Origin: Ischnura elegans
Lineage: Eukaryota; Arthropoda; Insecta; Odonata; Coenagrionidae
DNA: 64,000 bases
Direction of reading: 5' to 3'
Assembly: GCF_921293095.1 (NCBI RefSeq)
Contig: NC_060248.1
Location: 75,461,243-75,525,242, forward strand
The notes below the pieces were generated by a model. The model saw nothing but the letters and a program-made list of their open reading frames with translations, was not told where the DNA came from and did not search any database. This document shows positions 11,965-22,454 of this stretch, piece after piece (position 1 is the first letter of the stretch; each line of letters starts with the position of its first letter). A program made the translations under genes and the position numbers.

Positions 11965-12085
11965 AGCCCTGATTGAGATACACTTTATTCATCTGCTAGC
12001 AATAAAACTTTGGATTAAGATCCTTGAAAAAATAAATCACTTTCTCGGAAAGAAGATTGATAAATGTGCTGTTACATAAAAAGAT
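11965..12085 (+). repeat. Direct repeat, copy 2
   Basis: Partner of 11046-11167. It is followed closely by a different dispersed repeat starting at 12127. Confidence 0.7.
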
Positions 12086-12126
12086 GAACATCAAGTCTCC
12101 TAAATCGGTGTGTGGACTTGTAAATA

Positions 12127-12215
12127 TATCTACATACTACCCTGCAATTCCCCTCAATAGGTGTGTGGCGGGAGTTTTGGGATACCAGATATTATCTAAA
12201 TAAAGGAAATGCGAG
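12127..12215 (+). repeat. Dispersed repeat of the ACATCTACATACTACCC type, copy 1
   Basis: About 90 bp that match the start of 45577-45880 in the same orientation: ATCTACATACTACCC, a GCAAT/GCAAG block, AGGTGTGTGGCGGGAG versus AGGTGTATGGCAGGAG, then ACCAG and GAAATGCGA. From memory, sequences with this wording are abundant interspersed repeats in several insect genomes, but I cannot name the family. This copy is truncated. Confidence 0.6.
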
Positions 12216-14416
12216 TAAGAAGCCCACGCTCGGGATAGATTAAATGATTTTCAAGTATGATAGAAAAGGCGCCTTGGTATTAACGATAATGGTCACATGA
12301 ATAGGGCAAAATATGGCCACCGACGAAGGAATGAGTCAATTACAGTCAATTAAGTGCATATATAAGAATAAATTTAGTATTTCCTCAAAATATGCTCATA
12401 TTTGGTCATCAGTTCTTTATGAAACTAAATGAATAGAACCTTAGACACAAACGCATTTCAATAGGCAATTTCCATACATGCGAATTGCACCAGAGCAAGG
12501 CGTAGTGATTTTAAAACGAAACAATTCTTTCCCGTTTAACTCTATTACCAAAGCGTAACTGAAGCTAGAAAGGGAAGTGCTTGTTGCAATTAAGAACTTA
12601 TCAAACCATGGTTGGTTAATGATAAGTAGAGCAATCCTTTTTGGATTCTGCACAATTTTACTTAAGTATGCTTTTGTTGTCATTGGAAGGAAGAATGGAA
12701 ACTATGGATTCCCCACCATAAAATGAAACTCGAGAGACCAAATTAGGCCAATGAATGGTGCAAAGTGGTGTACTCCGCTTTTTACAAATACTTATTTCAC
12801 ATATTCTTCATCTTTTTCTATCAAATTAAGTTTTGTTCGTGTGGACAATTTTCCATGCTAAATTTTCCGAGAAACTGTGAAGGCTGACCTGCCATCACGC
12901 AACCAGCAGCCTTTCTCTACAAATTATGTCCGTAGAGCCTATTCCCTTCATAATAATACTATTTCTGAATGCAATATCTTGGGTTGGGTAAACAATTTCA
13001 ATCGTTGTATTGACATTTGAGAGAATTTAATAGTACGACAGTTATTTGGATACTTTAAGAATTTCGCTTGAATTTGTGAAACACAACTTCTCGGAACCAA
13101 AATAGGGATGCAAGTGCGATGTAGGATTAATTTGGAGCACTACCATGAAGTTACGCATTGTTGTAAGTGAAAGATGGACCAGGAAAAGGAACATGCTTGC
13201 TTACCTTAGGTGTGTAGAATTCAAATTCTCATTCATTCAGGAGAAGTCCCTCTCAGGATGAACATTCAGGAAGTTTTCTCTCTCCGATTTTTTTCAAAAT
13301 TTGGGAAGATGATAGTATTCCATGAAAAGTCAAAAAACTAAACTTCCCGTGCCCTTGTGATCTAAGAGCCTAGTAATTAGCTTCCTAAGTTCCGCGCCCG
13401 AAACTTATTTTTCGGTGAGATGTCTAGGTTTTGTTGGTGTGGGTTGGGTTCCATCCTCACTTATGAAAACCTGCCAACATGTTGAAGTAATAAGTGAGTA
13501 ACAATGTGAGTAATGATTTTCACATCGAAATAAATCAGTGAATTGAGGTCCATCATCACTCCACCATTACAGATGACGACAATTAAATGGGTATCTGCTT
13601 ATGTGGTTGTCTGCTTTTACCATTCAGCAACAAGAGTTAAAAAATATAGAATATCGAATAATATTACCCCACCTGGGGCGCTGTGATTTTTATACTCTTT
13701 TCTCCTGAAACATCTTATACCGCTGCACTGTTTCCCATTGCCTTTGAAACCCCCTACCGATTACCCTGTTAGTATTCCTTTCACTTTCTCTAGGGCCCGA
13801 AGAAGCCAGAACCCGGAACCTAGGACCTGGAGTATTTGAGCCACCCCAGTGAAACGGACCCTAATATTAACTACGTATATAACCTTTCTCGCCTCGGGAA
13901 AAAAACAAAACCCCTTGAATTACTCTTTTCTTAATTCAAATCAATTTCCTTAAATTAGGAAAACTACAGGTGACCTAGACGATCAACCTATCAGCAATAA
14001 CTACTGTCTTAGTTTTAAGATCGTGTACTTCCAAGAAAAGTGTAACCAAAGTGCAAAGTTCCGAAGAACAAATATTGTCGTCCGAGTGGATGAAGTAATC
14101 TCAAAGGAATGATATGGAGAGGAATTACGAGAAAAGAGTAACTAACTTCATCCATGGAATTGATTGTTGTGCATCTAACCATCACATTCAGCTTTTTCGT
14201 TGTTAGTTCATTAACTATGTTTCCAATTGGCCACGAAATACCCAGACACTAAACCATATTTTTGGCCGTTGAACATTTTTTCCTTTACTATTTTCCAAGA
14301 AGATCCCTTTTTTCATAGAGGTGTACAATTTGTTGAGTTTTCTTCCCCGGAAAAAGAAACCCAACTCACGCAATGCTCCTCGAATCAACCTTTTAGATGA
14401 AGAGTTTTACCCCTTT
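12216..14416. other. No gene recognised
   Basis: AT-rich sequence with short incidental frames (for example 12441-12683 minus). A GC-richer patch with a few short palindromes lies at about 13660-13860. No repeat partner elsewhere in the window was recognised. Confidence 0.35.
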
Positions 14417-15090
14417 AGTTATAACGTTGTTGTTGTACCACCGAGTTGTAAATATATTCCGGCAAAGGAGCATATTTAACATGGTTCCTTCCAAGAGATC
14501 CGCGTACTTCCTCGACGATTATCATCCATAGGGTTTTTCCTACACCGAAAAACAGACCATATCTGTTCACGCAGGGGTCATCGTGACGAGTTGGGATGAA
14601 AGTCTCTTCCTTTTTAGGTACTACATATCCCAGGTTGCAAACATATCTTGGAGGTGTAACATTTTTACGGTACGCCAATTCAGAGAAATGTCTCCATTTC
14701 CTGGTAAACATCGCATGAAACGTTTCCTACTCCGAAAAGATCCTTATACGTTCACGTCTTGCTCAATGTAACGAGCTCACAAGAGTGCAAGAGTTTTCCC
14801 TTTTAGTGTCAAAATCTCCTAGGCTTGCAAACACATTTTGGTGATCCAACATTTCTATGGAAGTTTAATTCCAAGAAATGTCTTCATTATCTGCTAAAAT
14901 ATCGCACGGAGCGTTTCCTACTCCAAAACAGATATCCTTGTAAGTCCACGAATTTTTCAACGAAACGAACTCGAAGAGTACAAGAATTTCTCCTTTTAGT
15001 GACAACATACCGAGGTTTGGCGATCTAACATTTTTATGGTAGGTTTATTCTAAGAAATGTCTTCATTACCTGAAGGAGTATCATGCGTCG
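14417..15090. repeat. Tandem array, ~190-200 bp unit, about 3.5 copies
   Basis: Copies start near 14417, 14617, 14806 and 14999; the last is partial. A further decayed partial copy probably precedes the first. Each copy contains a GGTTGCAAACA- or GGCTTGCAAACA-like block, then AACATTTYTAYGG, AGAAATGTCTYCATT, CGTTTCCTACTCC, and ends with GAGTTTTCCCTTTTA or ATTTCTCCTTTTA. Similarity between neighbouring copies is roughly 65 to 75 percent. A 98-codon minus-strand frame (14415-14711) runs across parts of two copies, but no known domain repeat is recognisable in any frame. Decayed satellite-like duplication is the simplest reading. Confidence 0.75.
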
Positions 15091-15099
15091 AATATCCGA

Positions 15100-15430
15100 C
15101 CCATCCACGCAATGCTCAAACATACCTGCCTCGCATGCCACCCCGTTTCAAGAGGTGGGCGAAGTGGAAGGGTTGGTGTCTGGAGATTTGGGGAGAGAGG
15201 GCCCCGTCAAATAACCCTTTCCCAGCCGAATCCCAGCCCTCCCCTAATCTTTCCCCCCTCGATCGGGTTCGTGATGTGGCGGTGCCTGGCCGTCGAGCCC
15301 CTTAGGATACACGCACCCTTCAATGACCTCTCCGTAATTACTCCGTCCATTTCAAGGTCTCCCTCTACCACTCCTTCGCTCTCATCCCCGGACCATGAAG
15401 TCCCATCCACTCTATACTCACGAAATAGCT
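15100..15430. other. GC-rich block after the tandem array
   Basis: Clearly GC-richer than its surroundings, pyrimidine-rich on the plus strand and with frequent CpG. Several overlapping frames on both strands (15057-15305, 15112-15498, 15207-15410) are compositional. It could be a regulatory island; no transcript signal is visible. Confidence 0.3.
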
Positions 15431-15594
15431 TCGGAAAACAAACTTGCCGTGGAGACGCTCAGATATTTGGATTCTTGTTGTCTGTACGTGTACTGTGAAG
15501 ATGCTTCCAATCAAATCAAAAAAACTAAGTGTGATGTAGTGAAATTTTTCCATAGTATCGAAAGAAACACACTCAATTTTCTACAATCATAAGC

Positions 15595-15654
15595 TTTTAC
15601 TTCCTAGAGTAAAAGTAGGAAACATCCTGGAGTAGGGAGTAAAAGTACATACAT
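15595..15654. repeat. Short hairpin, CTTTTACTYCCTA arms
   Basis: CTTTTACTTCCTA at the left is complementary to TAGGGAGTAAAAG at the right (12 of 13), with about 34 bp between. A second small hairpin sits inside (CTTTTACT...AGTAAAAG). Function unknown. Confidence 0.5.
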
Positions 15655-15659
15655 ATTCG

Positions 15660-18600
15660 TGGAAAATTGCATGCATTTCTTTCAATATGCTTCCAATCGT
15701 TACATAGACTTTTAGAGTTTGGAATTCGGACCCTAAAATCCACCCCACACTGCGGATACTTTAGCATCCAAAATCTCTCTCTGGCTAATCCATCAATTTT
15801 TCATTTGAAAATTACTCTAGAGATGTCAATAAAGCTGCTCAAATGTTTTATTATCAATATTTCCGTTTATTAATATTTGTATCGATTAAACTCAAAAAAA
15901 ATACGCATTATTACAAAGAAACACTTAAAACCGCTCGGTGTGAAACCCCTCATTCGTCTCTCGGTAAATTATTGCCACAATTCATATCGACTATTGAGCT
16001 CTAGACACACAATTCTGACAATGTGGACTTGGACGCTGATTTTGCCTACGCTCACTATTCCATTGACGACAAAAAATTTGTAGGCGAGGCTTCTTATTGG
16101 TGTGACTAAATATCATTCGGAATTTCCAGGATGAAAGAATGTTTTCTCATCATTTCTCTTTCACAAGGCATGCTCAAAGTCGGCTTTTCGGAGCCACTGT
16201 TACTAAAAATAACAATATAATGGTGATTATTGAATTAATATTTACTGTGTTGAAAATATAGTATACCAGTATTTGATAAAAAGCTGAATTTACATGCAAA
16301 CGGGGGATACTGACACCTTATTTGATGAAATGCGGCCTCCACCGTAGGAACAGCATCTTTTCTTGATAAAAAATCCACAATGAAATATAAATTTAGCTCA
16401 AGAACGAGCATACTCACAATTGATTTATTTCTTCGTATGCTAGCAATTTTTCCGAATTGAGGAATTGTTGATGTGAAATTAAATTTGTCAATGAATGAGT
16501 TGTTATTAGTCATGCTATAAGGAAACAATACAACGACGACATTCCTGCCATACCGTCGCTGGGTCAGTCAGTATCGGCGCGCTGTACGACGCCGCCAAAA
16601 ATAAACCGCCGACGACCCATGGAGCCAAAGCTGAGGTCTTATCGAGATGCACCCTTCCTGTCACACCTCTAAGTTGCGTCTTCGCCGAAGTCAACGGCTC
16701 TTCGAAAGGGTCAACAGGTTTAGAAGGCATGAGGACGAGGTCGTGCCTACGGCTCGAAGAAGCTCATATCGCTTAATCCGCAACTAATCCGCGCGAGACA
16801 GACATGAGGCTTCTCTTTATCTCTCAATCGGGTGGCGTTCGTTATTGGTTTCTCTCCATGTGCAAGACAAGATGACGGCATGTATATATCCTGCAACCCA
16901 ACTCGCGCCGTTGCGTTACACCTCACGACCTTTCCTATCTGCGCTTCTCGTATCAATCGACTTTTTTTGTATCCAAATCAAGACAATTTAGATGCCAAAA
17001 GGATGCGCCACCTGCTTCTATCCTACCAAACCCAGTTACTTCATATTCATTACCCATCTCGATCCTTACCCACCCCAAAGTCCTGCATTATTCATTCTAT
17101 GACCTCAATAACTTTTCTGCCCCTATCGATTGTCACGTGACTCAGACGCATGCGAAAACGTGCGCATGGGTTTTGAGGACTAATTGCTGATGAAATATTT
17201 ATTCGCTCGGATCGCGAACTCATAAAGGTATGGATACCAATTTATTTTCACCTTTCTCATCGCAGTGCTTTACACGGCTGAGTTATTATAATCACTTCAT
17301 GAATGTACACGATTCGATAAGGCTGCTGATGATGAAATTTTTAACTGACTTAACTTTCACTGATTTTTTAGATGCTGTTTTTGATTAAAAAGTTTTAATT
17401 GAAATGAAAACACTTTAACTTTTCAACTAAATTCATCCGTATTTATTTCGAAACTAAGTAAATCTGTAATAAAATTAGTGAAATACAGTGACTTTGACAA
17501 ATATATGATGGTCGTCGAAACTGTAGATCAAAAGTTAATATACGCTCAACACAGGAAATCATAAATATATCATCTACTTAACCCAGAGGAAGCATCAAAT
17601 CCATACAGCATCATTATTTCATACGCGATGGGAAGCTTTGAATGAAAATCGAGATCATACTGATGGGAAAATAGTTCTAGTTGAGGGGATTAATAAAAAC
17701 TCATTTCTTCGAATTAACTCTCCTTGATGTCACGATCATACCAGAAATAGCGATCGTCAGGAAATATGCACAGATAATTTTCATTTTTTATTGCGATGGA
17801 ATGTTTCCCATTATTGAATGCAAAGTGTGCCACCATAAGGACGATTTATATATGTTTTAGTATTATCCAACATAAAATGAACAAATTTTACCTTTCATGA
17901 TGAAGGCTTTTTTATTGAAGATACCTGCATACCTGTTGTTTCCATATTTTATGTTTTTTTTCTGCTGTTATTTGATAAATTGCAAAATATTGAATTCATT
18001 CTAGCAGGCGTCTTTCCTAAGGACACACAAAATTCACTTAAGTAAAAACTTGCTGCAGACAATGCCATATTTTACATGTACCAAAATATGGTCTCGCCAC
18101 CCCGCAATTTCTACGTCAGCTACGACAAACTGAATTCCGCCTCTAGTGGGTCACAGAATACCTAACCAAAAATTCTTACAAATTTAAGAAGGCCAGTATC
18201 CAAGAGAATCAATCTGTACCTAATATTATTTGTGCCATGATAGAAGAGAAGAAGTATAAGGGTCGAAAGAATCCCGACGCCAGCGTAAGTGCCCTAAATT
18301 AGGGATCAGGCAATCTCGGAATAATATTTGCTACCTCTAGTATATCCATCCAGGTCCATAGGGTGGCCAATACTCTAGCCATCACTCCAATCCAATAGGT
18401 TTTGAGAGTTAATAGCAAAGGTTGAATTAATTCTCATAAAACTGCTTCTACCTTACTCCTTGTTTATTAAAAAAATTATATATTTCTTAATTTGTCGTAA
18501 CTAGGGAGTTGCAAACTTCAGAAGAGAGTTCTCCCAGTTACAATAATTTTTGACTTTGGAAGTCGATTTGGCATTACAACTAGTCAGGGAAAGATTACGT

Positions 18601-18840
18601 TTATGTTTGAAAGAGCTATTACCCGGGAAGCCACGTGTGTCGCGAGTCATCTAAACGGACTGAAGTCCTCTATTTTCGGATTCACGAGTAATGCACCGTT
18701 CGAAATGTGATCAGGGGAAAATTTCAGATATCGCGTTCGGACATAATACTTCAAGTTCCGCAATTATTATTTTTTCGTATCCGCACATCAATTTTTATTG
18801 CATCCCTCTCCGATAAGCTAAAATATTTTCGCGGAGCATA
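15660..18840. other. No gene recognised; GC-richer block at 16530-17160
   Basis: AT-rich except for about 16530-17160, where GC and CpG increase and overlapping short frames appear on both strands (16515-16730 minus, 16747-16956 minus, 16832-17140 plus). None shows a known domain. A short palindrome CCATATTTT...AAAATATGG lies near 18065. Nothing else could be supported. Confidence 0.35.
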
Positions 18841-18843
18841 GGC

Positions 18844-19001
18844 ATGTCCGCTAGAATGACCTCTGGAGGCTGTGACAAACTTGAGAGGATGGAACAGTAC
18901 AAATATTTGGGCAGCTTATTAGAGGAAAATAAACACAGCAGGAAGTCCACCAGGAAGAGGATCGCGCTAGCAAAGGCGTTGAATAGGAAAGAGCTCACGA
19001 G
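18844..19001 (+). pseudogene. LINE reverse-transcriptase C-terminal fragment, 5' part
   Basis: The plus-strand translation contains MEQYKYLGSLLEENKHSRKS followed by RKRIALAKALNRKELTR. This matches the conserved stretch after the palm domain of many non-LTR retrotransposon reverse transcriptases (pattern EKFKYLGSxxxEDG...RIxxAKxAFxRKKELL). The normal continuation is missing here because another element is inserted at 19002. It resumes at 19574 with the expected KSLIxSVALxGAxTWxLRKE segment. The fragment lacks the catalytic core and the endonuclease, so it is a dead relic. The family match is from memory of LINE proteins; the clade is not assigned. Confidence 0.8.
18996..19001. repeat. Candidate target-site duplication, left (CACGAG)
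   Basis: Six bases at the left edge of the nested element that recur at 19568-19573. Removing the insert plus one copy brings the two LINE halves together in the expected order. Confidence 0.55.
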
Positions 19002-19567
19002 GGCAGGCGCGCAGCTAGGAATTAAGGCTAGGGGGGGTTTAGGAGCAACTAATACTTGGGGGTATAGAACACGGGAGGTGTGGGTGCCCTCCCCCAGAAA
19101 AGTTTTCAGATAAATGGTTCAAAATAGGGAGTTTTACGGTTTTTTAGGGATATTTTGATTGTTTGATGCGCAACTTGGTGAAACAGATTCATTATTAAAA
19201 TTAAAAAGAACTTTGCGCTTTCACATTAATATTTATTCACAAATTTACGACCATGGTTTCAGCGTTAGACTGCATCATCAGGTGATGTCATCTTGTGACG
19301 TAAGGTGATGTGTTTCAACGTTAGACGTCAACACCTAATGATGACGTCTAACGTTGAAACCATGGTCGTAAATTTGTGAATAAATATTAATGTGAAAGCA
19401 CAAAGATCTTCTTTTTAATTTTAATAATGAGGGATATTATATCAATCCTTACACTATTCCATAAGTAATATTTATCCAATTAAGTAAAATGGATTGAATT
19501 TTTAAATTTTTTCTGAGTTCTAGGGGGGAGGGTTAATCCCTCAAAACCGCCCCTCGCTGCGCCACTG
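19002..19567. mobile_element. Nested 566-bp element inserted in the LINE
   Basis: The element interrupts the LINE reverse-transcriptase frame. The left end reads GGCAGGCGCGCAGCTAGG and the right end, reverse-complemented, CAGTGGCGCAGCGAGGGG. These form a degenerate terminal inverted repeat of the CAGTGGCG type seen in several DNA-transposon superfamilies. It is bracketed by CACGAG. The interior holds a long foldback (19190-19430). No transposase is encoded, so it is a non-autonomous DNA element. The superfamily is uncertain because the duplication length (6, possibly 8 with mismatches) does not settle it. Confidence 0.65.
19190..19430. repeat. Foldback: ~80-bp inverted arms with Penelope-like tail wording
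   Basis: Left arm about 19190-19270, right arm about 19345-19430, more than 90 percent complementary. The centre also pairs partly (CATCATCAGGTGA against CACCTAATGATG). The right arm reads ACCTAATGATGACGTC, then TTGAAACCATGGTCG, then GTGAATAAATATT. This layout (a short hairpin with GATGA, a GAAACC/GAAACG motif, then AATAAA) resembles tails found with Penelope-like retroelements. It appears to consist of two head-to-head copies of such a tail. The structure is plain; the origin is inferred. Confidence 0.7.
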
Positions 19568-19573
19568 CACGAG
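19568..19573. repeat. Candidate target-site duplication, right (CACGAG)
   Basis: Right partner of 18996-19001 at the end of the nested element. Confidence 0.55.
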
Positions 19574-19930
19574 AGGATCATTATGCAAGAGTTTAAAGAA
19601 AAAAAAAACAAGTGAAGAGTCTTATCTGCAGTGTAGCGCTCTGCGGTGCGGACACGTGGTCGCTGAGGAAGGAGGGCGAGAAAATTACAGGCATTCGAGA
19701 AGAGGATGTAGAGAAGGTGAAGCGGATGGAGAGGAAAAGGAGCGAGGAAGTGCCACGCATAGCAGTCGTGAGGAGAAAACTTCCAGAGGGGATACGGAAG
19801 AGTCAAAGGTGGATGTATCGGGTACCAAACAAAGTGGGGTTACCAAAACAGCTTTAGAAGAAGGAAACTTACATACCCGGGAAAGGGAGAAGAAAAGAAG
19901 AAGATATATAGATTTTGTGCAAGAGTATGA
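19574..19930 (+). pseudogene. LINE reverse-transcriptase C-terminal fragment, 3' part
   Basis: Continues the LINE relic after the nested element. The frame near 19612 gives KSLICSVALCGADTWSLRKE, matching the conserved KSLIWSVALYGAETWTLRKE motif. Frameshifts follow: later conserved pieces lie in other frames, such as a TALEEGNLHTRE stretch and an RRRYIDFVQEY ending near 19900-19930, which resemble the family's basic C-terminal tail (GRxxxxFLDDLxEY). An A-run near 19600 probably caused one shift. No intact protein can be made. Together with 18844-19001 it covers roughly the last 150 residues of the reverse transcriptase. Confidence 0.8.
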
Positions 19931-19939
19931 CCATTAACA

Positions 19940-20375
19940 TTAATTTCATTGCACTTTCTCTACTTCTCATTGACTTACAAGCAATGAATCAAAAGCGGAA
20001 TATTCGCAGCCATTATTGCGAATCGAAATGAAAGGTTTTATTTAGGAGGCGTTAGGGTTTGTTATCTTTTAGATTACATACAGTAAAGTAATGAATTTAT
20101 CATAACAAGTAAGACCTAAGCTGAACGTATTAAGCACAACCTGAATAATGTGAATAATTTAACCAAACGTTGGCATTAGTCTGAAGTAAAATTGTTTTTC
20201 ACTGAGGAAGAAATCATAAAATAAAAACATTGTTCTATCACGAACGATGGTTAAAAAAATAAATGCTGAACGATCTCACTGGAAAGTACTGTAGATCAGA
20301 GGGAAGAATGATGCATCATTCAGATCATTCGGGTACCTGACTCGTTGACGCCTGAATCTCACAATAACCTCGGCA
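19940..20375. other. AT-rich stretch with nothing recognised
   Basis: AT-rich flank between the LINE relic and the GC-rich block that follows. Confidence 0.35.
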
Positions 20376-20379
20376 CAAT

Positions 20380-20840
20380 GGTGGGAGGTCGAAGTAGCTT
20401 CGGAGGAGGGGGAGGATGAAGATGGGAGGAGACGTCCCGGCAGCAAGCAGCAAGTGGAGGTGGAGTGGGAGGAGGGGGCGGGAGTAGGGGGGGGGGGAAG
20501 TGGAGGGGGTGGTCCGCTTGGGAGAGCCCTCCTTGGTTTAACGCTCTCCTCCGACGGAGGGGAGGGCCCTGGAGAGAGAGGAAGGGGGGAGGTAGGGGCA
20601 CGTTTCTCGCGTCGTAATGGGATCCAAGCTGGTAGGCCTGTCAGACGTTGGTGAGCGGAGGGACGGTTGAGATAGTCACAGGAAGAGAGTGAGGATAAGG
20701 GGAAGAATTGGAGCACTTTGCCGCGCGAGTATCGAAACAAAAGAGTGAAGTGAAAACTTAAGGGGCACTCTTGCCAGTGACCCCGACCCCCCCCAGTGCC
20801 GTGTTCCATACACCACCCCCTCCCCTCCGCGTGACTTTAA
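20380..20840. promoter_or_regulatory. GC-rich, strand-asymmetric block (possible promoter)
   Basis: From about 20380 to 20660 the plus strand is strongly purine-rich with long G runs; around 20780-20830 it becomes C-rich. CpG is frequent. The overlapping frames on both strands (the 177-codon minus frame at 20276-20809, the minus frame at 20359-20601 and the plus frame at 20454-20654) are low-complexity Pro/Ser or Gly/Glu translations that follow from this asymmetry. Its position just upstream of an exon-like segment ending in a splice donor fits a promoter. No TATA box or initiator is decisive. Confidence 0.35.
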
Positions 20841-21560
20841 TAAGGTTCACGCTCGATTTTTCCAGTGCACGCCGTTTTGTTTACTGTGACTCGAGGGAAG
20901 GAATTCTTGCCGCGTTTTTTGACAGCAGAGGATTACCAAGGAAGACCATGCGTGGAAGATTGGAGGGGTTAGTGGACAAAAAGTTTTAACCCTTCGTCCA
21001 TCCGTTCCCTAGTGCCGTGCCCTGTTCAACACAAGTAAACAACAAGAAACAAAGGAACAAGGGTGCTGTGAAAACAATTACCAGTGTAGTGCTCTCTCAA
21101 TACATATTATCCAGCACAGTAGGAAGATACATGTTTCAAAACAGGGATGTTCTGGTGATTTTTTGAGTTTCCCTCTGCCTGTGAATATTCAAGACAAAGG
21201 AGCGGTGATAATAGAGTAATATTGCACCCGAAGAACATTAATCAGAGAAACAAACGCAGGATTGATTTATTTGCGAGTGCGAGGCAAGAATAACTGTGGT
21301 GTTCATGTGGGTTCGTGTGCCGCAGGTGTGAATGTTTTGCCGGCGACCGTTTGTTTCAAATCCCTACTGGATTGAACCGCAGAAGGACAACGCGCGAAAA
21401 TTGACTTTCTTTGCGACACGTGAAGTCTAGGAGCGCTGAAAGTGATTTGGGATTAATTACGAGTGCTGTCTCCCAGTGGATTGTGAGCAAAAATAATAAA
21501 ACTTCAAGTGACCCTCGCTTCGACCTTCAAAGATTTTCCGCGATCATTCTCATTTTTCTG
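20841..21560 (+). other. Candidate noncoding first exon with splice donor at 21561
   Basis: A GC-richer, CpG-containing segment of about 700 bp ends CATTTTTCTG|GTAAGTGGG, a near-consensus donor. The sequence has the texture of an arthropod 5' untranslated exon: many GTG words, short incidental ATGs followed soon by stops, and no long frame. Downstream of the donor composition drops back to AT-rich, as in an intron. The frame through the donor (RFSAIILIFL at the boundary) has no upstream ATG, so a coding end is not supported. The start of transcription is not determined. All of this is inference from composition plus one splice motif. Confidence 0.35.
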
Positions 21561-21822
21561 GTAAGTGGGCATGACATTTTTATCCTTGATCTCAAATCAA
21601 ATATCTTCATTGTTCCCTATGTGCTTACCCAGAAAAGGCTTTGTAGAGGCTGTTAGGTAGTACAGGTGGGCGTTAAAGAATAGCCCATACGACTGACAAC
21701 AAATACGGAAGAATAATAAACCCGCCGGGAATTGCATGGTCAGCTAGTGATTACACATTAATTCATTGGTAGAGAGAAAGTTTTTTTCACAGCTTAGTAT
21801 TGTCTTATGGATTCAGTTCGCT

Positions 21823-21869
21823 TTTTGACAATCATTCATTTTCTCTCCCCCCGTGCCCGGAGACATCAA
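21823..21869 (+). repeat. 47-bp direct repeat, copy 1
   Basis: Matches 22409-22454 with only a few differences. Both begin TTTTGACAATCATTCATTTT, continue with a CTCTCCCC-type run, and end CGGAGAYATCAA. Both copies lie just downstream of the candidate donor at 21561, hence possibly in an intron. Flanks diverge at once. Confidence 0.85.
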
Positions 21870-22408
21870 CGTCCGAAATTAATTCCGATTCGAGAAGAAT
21901 GATTTATTTAGAACAAGAAGTTAAATCCCAGTGAGATCTCTAAATTATTTTGAAGCATGTGGGCCGTAGACTATGTATTATGTAATAAATAATAGGAGAA
22001 ATCTCGCAGGGTAACAATTTGTTCAAGAGAACAAAATATAAAGATCAATAAATATTACCTCATATTTCCTTGATACAATAATATAGAATTCAACTCATTT
22101 TCTAGGTCTTTTTGAAACCAAGAAGAAAGCACGCCAATTTTTATCTAAATTGGTGCGATTTTTGTTGAAATTTGTCGAAATTTTTCCAGACATTCCATAA
22201 TTTCTCTTCACGCTCTCTTGAACGTCCTGCAGTCATGTAAAATTAATAATTGCTCTCGAATCGTGTAGGAATGGAGTATGATACGGTTCTGAAGAGGTCT
22301 AGTGTATCTAAGACATTAAGAAAATGCATTGTAACTGCAAAGCATCTTTTGATTATATTGAAACTGGTGTTTTTTAAAGTTCATTGTAACCGTAATAGAT
22401 ATTGCGCA
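21870..22408. other. AT-rich stretch with nothing recognised
   Basis: AT-rich sequence between the two 47-bp repeat copies. Confidence 0.35.
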
Positions 22409-22454
22409 TTTTGACAATCATTCATTTTCTCTCCCCCGTGCTCGGAGATATCAA
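22409..22454 (+). repeat. 47-bp direct repeat, copy 2
   Basis: Partner of 21823-21869, 586 bp downstream in the same orientation, one base shorter in the C run. Confidence 0.85.

Noticed and set aside
15595..15654. Hairpin as a microRNA precursor
   Set aside because: Arms of only 13 bp with a long loop; too short and no supporting context.
20276..20809. 177-codon minus-strand frame
   Set aside because: Longest frame in the window, but it lies opposite a purine-rich, G-rich tract that rarely forms stops on the minus strand. The translation is low-complexity Pro/Ser with no domain.
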